The position numbers and the translations under genes are program-made. The notes under the pieces were generated by a model, which made no database searches, was not told the origin of the DNA, and saw nothing but the letters and a program-made list of their open reading frames with translations. Below are positions 58,303-64,000 of a stretch of 64,000 nt of DNA, one piece after another. Position 1 is the stretch's first letter; each line of letters starts with the position of its first letter. Source of the DNA: Nucisporomicrobium flavum (lineage in GTDB: Bacteria; Actinomycetota; Actinomycetes; Mycobacteriales; Micromonosporaceae); contig NZ_JADMLH010000001.1 in the NCBI RefSeq assembly GCF_016464385.1, positions 393,421 to 457,420 on the forward strand. The letters run 5' to 3'.

Positions 58303-59700
58303 TCAGTAGGCGAACGCGAGCGGGCGGTCGGCGTCGTCGGTGTCGTCCGCCGGGGGCTCGATCTCGGGCGCCCCGGCCTTGGCGTACTTGAGGAAGAGCC
58401 CGACCTCGACGACGGCGAGCACGCCGTACAGCAGGGTCAGCACGATGAGCGAGGTGGCGGCCTCCCCGGTGCTCACCGCCGGGGAGCCGCTCTCCGCCGT
58501 CCGGAACACGCCGAAGACCGTCCACGGCTGGCGGCCCATCTCGGTGAAGATCCAGCCGAACGAGTTGGCCAGCAGCGGCATCGCGACCGTGGCGATCGCC
58601 GCGGGCCACAGCCAGCGGTTCGCCGGGGTACGCCCGCGCCGGGTCAGCCAGAGCGCCGCCAGCGCGATCGCCATCGCCAGCGCGCCGAAGCCGATCATCA
58701 GGCGGAACGACCAGTACGTGACCGGCACGTAGGGCGCGTAGTCGCCGGGGCCGTACTTCTCGGCGTACTGCTGCTGAATGTTGTTGATGCCCTCGACCTC
58801 GCCGGACGGGCTGCCGGTGGCCATGAACGACAGCAGCGAGGGGATGCGCACGCTGGCGACCTCCTCGCGCCCGTCGAGCGAGCCGATCGTGAACAGCGAG
58901 AAGCTGGCGGGCTTCGAGGTGTCGTAGAGCGCCTCGGCGGCGGCCATCTTCATCGGCTGCTGCTCGGTCATGATGCGGGCCTGCAGGTCGCCGGTGATGA
59001 GCACGCCGACGCCGGCGATCAGCACCACCCAGGCGCCCAGCTTGAGCGAGGGCCGGAAAACCTGGTCCTGGTTGCCCTTGCGCAGGTGCCACGCGCTGAC
59101 CGCGAGCAGCAGCGCCCCGGCGGTCAGGAAACAGGCGGTGACGGTGTGCGGGAACGTCACGAGCGTGGTCGAGTTCGTCAGCACGGCGCCGATGCTGTGC
59201 AGCTCGGCGCGGCCGGTCTCGGCGTTCACCTCGTAGCCGACCGGGTGCTGCATCCACGAGTTCGCGGCCAGGATGAAGTATGCCGACAGCAGCGTCCCGA
59301 TCGAGGCGAGCCAGATCGTGGCGAGGTGCAGCCGCTTCGGCAGCCGGTCCCAGCCGAAGATCCACAGGCCGAGGAAGGTGGACTCGAGGAAGAACGCCAG
59401 CAGCCCCTCGATGGCCAGCGGGGCGCCGAAGATGTCACCGACGAACCGCGAGTAGTCGCTCCAGTTCATCCCGAACTGGAACTCCTGCACGATGCCGGTG
59501 ACCACGCCCATCGCGAAGTTGATCAGGAAAAGCTTCCCCCAGAACTTCGTGGCACGCAGGTAGTGCTCCTTGCCGGTGCGGTACCAGGCGGTCTGCAGGC
59601 CGGCGACCAGCGCGGACAGGCCGATCGTGATCGGCACGAAGATGAAGTGGTACACGGTGGTGATGCCGAACTGCCATCGGGCAAGATCCAAGGCGTCCAC
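58303..59700 (-). CDS. cydA: Cytochrome bd oxidase subunit I
   Basis: 465 residues. Heme-ligand histidine in TTVYHFIFVP (near residue 18), FGMNWSDYSRFVGDIFGAPLAIEGLLAFFLEST, the second histidine region NSWMQHPVGYEVN, a short Q-loop, and GWIFTEMGRQPW at the C-terminal side. High-affinity terminal oxidase used at low oxygen. I chose GTG 59700 with AAAGGA eight bases upstream; GTG 59718 is also in frame. First gene of cydABDC. Confidence 0.97.
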   Translation of the reverse strand: MDALDLARWQFGITTVYHFIFVPITIGLSALVAGLQTAWYRTGKEHYLRATKFWGKLFLINFAMGVVTGIVQEFQFGMNWSDYSRFVGDIFGAPLAIEGLLAFFLESTFLGLWIFGWDRLPKRLHLATIWLASIGTLLSAYFILAANSWMQHPVGYEVNAETGRAELHSIGAVLTNSTTLVTFPHTVTACFLTAGALLLAVSAWHLRKGNQDQVFRPSLKLGAWVVLIAGVGVLITGDLQARIMTEQQPMKMAAAEALYDTSKPASFSLFTIGSLDGREEVASVRIPSLLSFMATGSPSGEVEGINNIQQQYAEKYGPGDYAPYVPVTYWSFRLMIGFGALAMAIALAALWLTRRGRTPANRWLWPAAIATVAMPLLANSFGWIFTEMGRQPWTVFGVFRTAESGSPAVSTGEAATSLIVLTLLYGVLAVVEVGLFLKYAKAGAPEIEPPADDTDDADRPLAFAY

Positions 59701-59765
59701 GGGGTGTTTCCTTTCCACGGCTGACAGGAAGTCTTTGTGATCTCGCCGGAGGCCGATCAGGGCCG

Positions 59766-59787
59766 AAGGTCCCGACCCAAGGTCCCG
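59766..59787. promoter_or_regulatory. Direct repeat AAGGTCCCG upstream of cydA
   Basis: Two exact copies of AAGGTCCCG at 59766-59774 and 59779-59787, 13 bases start to start, about 70 bases upstream of cydA. GGTCCC/GGGACC is the half-site of the DevR-like box seen before the phosphoketolase gene. Possibly a low-oxygen regulator site, but weaker than that one. Confidence 0.35.
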
Positions 59788-59804
59788 TTCGGAAGGAATC
59801 TGCT

Positions 59805-61025
<1,221 letters not shown>

Positions 61026-61029
61026 GAAT

Positions 61030-61246
61030 TCAGGACCAGGCGACCAGGCCGCGTACCACGGAGTCCTTCTTGCGGACGATCTCCTCGAGCGGCACCGCGA
61101 TCCGCAGGGCCGGCACCCGCCGGGCCGGCACCCGTCGGGCCGGCGCCCGCAGCGCGGTCGTCAGTTCCGTCCGGGCGATCTGCCGGCCCACGCAGCCGTA
61201 CGCGCCGTGCCCGAAGCCGAGGCCCACGCTCAGCCTGCGGGTCACG
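61030..61246 (-). pseudogene. Cytochrome P450 C-terminal remnant
   Basis: Translates to DVTRRLSVGLGFGHGAYGCVGR..., with the heme-thiolate motif FGHGAYGCVG, followed by RQIARTELTTAL and a normal-looking end RKKDSVVRGLVAWS. All upstream P450 sequence (I-helix, ExxR) is missing; instead the frame runs into repeat DNA. A broken gene that has lost about 80% of its length. Confidence 0.85.
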
Positions 61247-61250
61247 TCGC

Positions 61251-61640
61251 ATGGCGGCCACCGCACCGGGAGCAGCACCCAAATCAGGATATGCCACCCC
61301 ACCGGAAGCGCCCACGCCCGGAACCGCAGCACCCCCGGCCACCGGACCCAAAGCCGCCGCGCCCGGAACCGCAGCACCCGCAGCCACCGAAGCCACCGCG
61401 CCCCTAACCGCAGCACCCGCAGCCACCGAAGCCACCGCGCCCCTAACCGCAGCACCCGGAGTAACCACCGGCGACCCGGCCCGGGTCCTGCGAGCCCAGA
61501 TTCTGCTGGCCGCCGCGCTCGGCATGACGCTGCTGCGCTCCACGGTAAGCGTCGAGCCGCTCGCAGCGGCAACCGAAGAGGACCTGCATGAGCCATTGTC
61601 GGAAATGGTCAACGCCCTCCTGGCGCCCCAGCAATACTAG
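61251..61640 (+). pseudogene. TetR-family regulator C-terminal remnant fused to repeat sequence
   Basis: Open frame of 129 codons. The first 70 residues are Pro/Ala/Thr-rich repeats (TAAPAATEATAPL). From 61470 the sequence is GDPARVLRAQILLAAALGMTLLRSTVSVEPLAAATEEDLHEPLSEMVNALL, the C-terminal ligand-domain helices of a TetR-type repressor. The HTH half is absent. It is divergent to the P450 remnant, as TetR-P450 pairs usually are. Confidence 0.7.
61326..61459. repeat. Tandem 39-bp repeat between P450 and TetR remnants
   Basis: Two perfect 39-base units (61371-61409, 61410-61448) beginning GCAGCACCCGCAGCC, a divergent 45-base unit before them and a partial one after. The period is a multiple of three; on the plus strand it reads AAPAATEATAPLT. 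It fills the space where the 5' halves of both broken genes should be. Confidence 0.88.
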
Positions 61641-62508
61641 GCCGCCCGCAATTCAGCGCCAGAACTCCGCACGACGACAAACTCGCCGTGACAACAAATC
61701 GCCGGTCGGTTACGACGCTATTTCCACACCACCCCCTCGCCTCCAGACGCTCGTCGGAACGGTCGGCAACTGCGCATCGAGCACGCCCGGCGCCCGGATG
61801 CACTCTGACAGTACCGACGGTGGCCAGCCGTTTCGGTATGACGATCGTCGCTTTCTTGGCGTGATCGTTAAGTGGTACCGGGCGGAGGAAGCCGGGACAA
61901 TTCATGTGTGCGGCAGCTTCAATTGTTCTCGACGGCGGAATTGGCCTCCATGCGTGACCGGACCGCGTCCCGAACGTATTCTCCGGTTCGGGAGGAGTTC
62001 CGTCGGGAGCACGCCCGTCATCGGGTGTGGGGGTTGGCCCAAAGGCACGCCACGAAGCTGCGTCGTCTGCACGGTGATTGCCACGCGTCCGGTCCGGCGG
62101 GAGCACCCGTGTCAGAGCGGGCGGAGGGGCGCTCCCCCCAGCTCGTACAGGCGCTCGACGCTGAGCATGCGCCGGGATCTGCGGACGGTTCGGAAATTGC
62201 GGACGACGCGGCCGTTGACCGGCCGGTACCCGACGGCGTCCGCGATCCTGGCGCAACCGTCACAGCCGCCGCTCGGCCATCCGCTGCGCCCGCCTCGGCG
62301 ACGAAGGCGTCCCCCTGCCAGCCGACGAGAGTCACCACCGGCCCGCCAAGGAGCGCGCTCCCCCGCCACTCCCCGTCGCGCACCTCTACAGGGCCGCACA
62401 CGTCGACCTGCGGGGGCCATCCCTCGCCTGCCGGGTCGATGAGAGCGGGGTGGAACTCGCGGGCAGGGCTGAGCCCCGTCACCAAGGAACACTCACCGGC
62501 ACGACCGA

Positions 62509-62595
62509 GCGCACCCACCGCGGAACGCACCGGCCCGACCAACCGCGCACCCACCGCGGAACGCACCGGCCCGGCCGACTGCGCGCCCACCGGCC
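62509..62595. repeat. Tandem 36-bp repeat
   Basis: Units start at 62509, 62545 and 62581 (third partial), beginning GCGCACCCACCGCGGAACGC. Period 36; reads PTAERTGP in the open plus frame. Confidence 0.85.
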
Positions 62596-62688
62596 GGAAT
62601 GACGGGCTGCGCAGTCGACCGGGAAGGATCTCTTCGTCGCGTGCGCTCGGATGCCCATGGACCGAACGAGCCGTTCGTCGGGCAGGCG

Positions 62689-62772
62689 CGGCCCCTGGCC
62701 CGGCAGGCACGGCCCCTGGCCCGGCAAGCACGGCCCCTGGCCCGGCAAGCACGGCCCCTGGCCCGGCAGGCA
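62689..62772. repeat. Tandem 21-bp repeat, four copies
   Basis: Four consecutive 21-base units at 62689, 62710, 62731 and 62752 of the form CGGCCCCTGGCCCGGCA(A/G)GCA; the only differences are single bases. Encodes GPA(G/S)TAP heptapeptides in the plus frame. Confidence 0.92.
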
Positions 62773-62850
62773 CGGCAGGCCGGCTACCGGTCTGGCCGCC
62801 CGGTGCGGGTGTGCAGCGCCCGATGAGGCTCATCGACGTTCAGGCGGGGC

Positions 62851-62940
62851 AACCTGACGTCGGCAGTCGCGGAGAGAAGCGACCTGGCGTCGGCAGTCGC
62901 GGAGCGGAGCAACCTGGAGTCGGCAGTCGCGGAGGCGGGC
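62851..62940. repeat. Tandem 30-bp repeat, three copies
   Basis: Three exactly phased 30-base units at 62851, 62881 and 62911 sharing the core GTCGGCAGTCGCGGAG, with variable ends. Encodes P(D/G)VGSRG decapeptides in the plus frame. Confidence 0.9.
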
Positions 62941-63017
62941 GTCCTCGGTGCGGTGGTCGCCGGCCACCACCCGCGGAAGGGCGTACGGGTTCCGGCGCGA
63001 CGACGGGTGGCCGGCGG

Positions 63018-63485
63018 TCAGCCCAGGCCCTCCCGCGCCGCGGCGAGGAACGCGTCGCGCAGGCCGTCGAGCTCCGGGTAGAGCGCCTCGACGTCCGGTA
63101 CGCCGTCCCACACGGCCCGGTTGATGCGGAAGTAGTACGTCCGTGCGGCGGCGTGCACGTCGGCCTGGAACAGCACCTGCACCATACTTTCGGCGACCCA
63201 GAGGCGGTTCATCACCGCCTGCGTCGCGTCGGACCAGGCGTCGCCGGGGACCCAGTCGTCGGGGCGTTCGAAGGCGATGCGCTCCGCGTCGGCGGCCAGG
63301 GCGATGAACCGTTCGAGGTGGGTGAGCCGCTCGGCGCGTCTGCTCTCGGCCCGGGCGGCGTCCTGTTTGCGCTGTTCGGTGCGGGCGGTCATGCGCTGGG
63401 TGTTCGTCTGCACCAGATAGGACAGGCCGCCGCCGAGGGCGACGCCACCGAGGGATGTGACAGCGGTGACGATCTCGCCGGGCAT
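63018..63485 (-). CDS. Small membrane-anchored helical protein
   Basis: 155 residues. One N-terminal membrane segment (IVTAVTSLGGVALGGGLSYLV), a basic coiled coil (RMTARTEQRKQDAARAESRRAERLTHLERFIALAADAERI) and a helical C-terminal half (ATQAVMNRLWVAESMVQVLFQADVHAAARTYYFRINRAVW). Similar small proteins in actinomycetes are hypothetical. Convergent to no neighbour; divergent from the rhodanese gene. Role unknown. Confidence 0.8.
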   Translation of the reverse strand: MPGEIVTAVTSLGGVALGGGLSYLVQTNTQRMTARTEQRKQDAARAESRRAERLTHLERFIALAADAERIAFERPDDWVPGDAWSDATQAVMNRLWVAESMVQVLFQADVHAAARTYYFRINRAVWDGVPDVEALYPELDGLRDAFLAAAREGLG

Positions 63486-63551
63486 CGCGCCACTCTAGCG
63501 CCGGCCCCGCCGCGGCGGGCGGCCGCCGGGCGACCGGGTCATGATCATGCG

Positions 63552-64000
63552 ATGAGGACGACGGTCGGCGGGGTGGACGAGGTTCTGCAGCGGGCGCGGG
63601 CCGGGATGCGGCGGCTCGACCCGTACGAGACGTGGGCGGCGGTGACGGGCGGGGCGCTGCTCGTCGACACCCGCACCGACCGGCAGCGGGCCCGGCAGGG
63701 TGAGCTCCCGGGGGCGATCGTCATCGACCGTACGGTGCTCGAGTGGCGCCTCGATCCCGGGTCGGCGAGCCGGATCCCGGAGGCGACCGGCCCCGATCTG
63801 CTGATCGTGGTGGTGTGCCGGCAGGGCTACAGCTCGAGCCTGGCGGCGGCGAGCCTGCGGGCGATCGGCCTGCACCGGGCCACCGACCTGGCGGGCGGCG
63901 TCGAGGCGTGGCTCGCGGCGGGGGTGGGGCCCCCCCACCCCCCCCCCCCCCCCCCCGCCCGAAGCCCCGGCGGGGGGGGGGGGGGGACCCCCCCCGCCGA
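63552..64000 (+). CDS. Rhodanese-like domain protein (3' end corrupted)
   Basis: Begins MRTTVGGVDEVLQRARAGMRRLDPYETWAAV; LLVDTRTDRQRARQGELPGAIVIDRTVLEWRL, catalytic loop VVVCRQGYSSSLAA with the cysteine, and DLAGGVEAWLAAGV. Single-domain sulfurtransferase of about 125 residues. After about 63920 the sequence becomes long C and G runs with no stop codon, so the true end is not visible. Confidence 0.85.
   Translation, partial: MRTTVGGVDEVLQRARAGMRRLDPYETWAAVTGGALLVDTRTDRQRARQGELPGAIVIDRTVLEWRLDPGSASRIPEATGPDLLIVVVCRQGYSSSLAAASLRAIGLHRATDLAGGVEAWLAAGVGPPHPPPPPPARSPGGGGGGTPPA
63927..64000. other. Low-complexity C/G homopolymer tail, probable assembly artefact
   Basis: Runs of C around a few other bases, then runs of G, then C again, directly after normal coding sequence. 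This is unlike anything else in the window and probably marks a contig end or low-quality read. Confidence 0.8.

Larger units (their letters stand above)
61641..63017. other. Gene-poor, repeat-bearing region with a long open plus frame
   Basis: Nearly 1.4 kb without a firm gene. 61650-61940 has lower GC than the surroundings. A plus-strand frame opens at ATG 61950 (MRDRTASRTYSPVREEFRREH...WGLAQRHATKLRRLHGD, which looks protein-like for about 45 residues) and stays open through three tandem arrays and beyond. On the minus strand, stretches near 62270-62470 (VEVRDGEWRGSALLGGP) and 62112-62270 look mildly coding but in different frames. Probably decayed accessory DNA or a repetitive-protein gene. 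Confidence 0.4.

Noticed and set aside
59701..59804. A Rex operator in the cydA promoter
   Set aside because: Only an isolated TTTGTGAT occurs; the second half-site is missing.
62018..62833. A 271-codon minus-strand frame across the tandem repeats
   Set aside because: Made mostly of repeat translation; only a short middle stretch looks protein-like and it continues in another frame.
61251..62940. CRISPR array
   Set aside because: Units are contiguous tandem repeats with no unique spacers and no cas genes.

Overview
The window is about 73% GC with dense genes, many GTG and TTG starts, and long chains of 1-4 base start/stop overlaps. It reads as chromosomal DNA of a filamentous actinobacterium. 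The DUF6879/DUF5753 regulatory module, the PASTA-less kinases, the type VII-associated genes and the RibM-type transporter point to Micromonosporaceae (an Actinoplanes-like genus), but this is inferred from gene content, not from a marker gene. I saw no rRNA, tRNA, CRISPR array or intact transposase.

Layout: 0-4.1 kb holds two secreted glycosidases (a GH35 cut by the window edge and a GH3) behind a LacI-type palindrome. 4.2-7 kb has a membrane Ser/Thr kinase, then an FMN riboswitch driving a RibM/PnuC-type riboflavin transporter. 7.1-9.2 kb is a small regulatory cluster (95-aa and 62-aa genes, XRE/DUF5753, DUF6879, 92-aa companion). 9.4-12.9 kb is a membrane-anchored protein, a LolA-like protein and an ABC-2 exporter. 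12.9-17.1 kb has a lipase, a PLP enzyme, an SDR and a WYL regulator.

17.2-25.0 kb is the most interesting block: eight minus-strand genes, each overlapping the next by 1-4 bases. They encode an inositol-phosphate synthase homologue, UbiA prenyltransferase (EboC), sugar-phosphate isomerase-like protein, EboA, TatD-like hydrolase (EboB), EboE, an alkaline-phosphatase-fold phosphodiesterase and a polyprenyl diphosphate synthase. This is an Ebo-type cluster that carries its own cyclitol synthase and isoprenoid synthase. Together they suggest a dedicated prenylated-cyclitol lipid or metabolite-trafficking product.

25.2-33.6 kb is signalling and envelope: a second Ser/Thr kinase, a WXG100-like/DUF1023/lipoprotein set, a SpoIIE phosphatase with a STAS partner, a chemoreceptor and a LysM-like membrane protein. 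33.7-37.9 kb holds glycosyltransferases and a methyltransferase (surface polysaccharide). 38-45.7 kb holds MoeA, a winged-helix protein, phosphoketolase behind a DevR/DosR-like box, and a two-gene molybdenum hydroxylase. 45.8-47 kb is small membrane proteins and a decamer repeat. 47-50.8 kb is MetH under an apparent SAH riboswitch. 51-53.8 kb is an MHYT protein and a TetM-like ribosomal-protection GTPase. 53.9-59.7 kb is cydABDC. 59.8-61.0 kb is an APC permease.

61.0-63.0 kb looks decayed: a cytochrome P450 C-terminus and a TetR C-terminus joined by tandem repeats, followed by three more tandem arrays. 63.0-64.0 kb has a small membrane protein and a rhodanese gene that runs into a poly-C/poly-G tail resembling an assembly artefact.

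An unexpected link is a nearly identical 28-residue N-terminal element shared by the molybdenum hydroxylase and CydC, two unrelated proteins.
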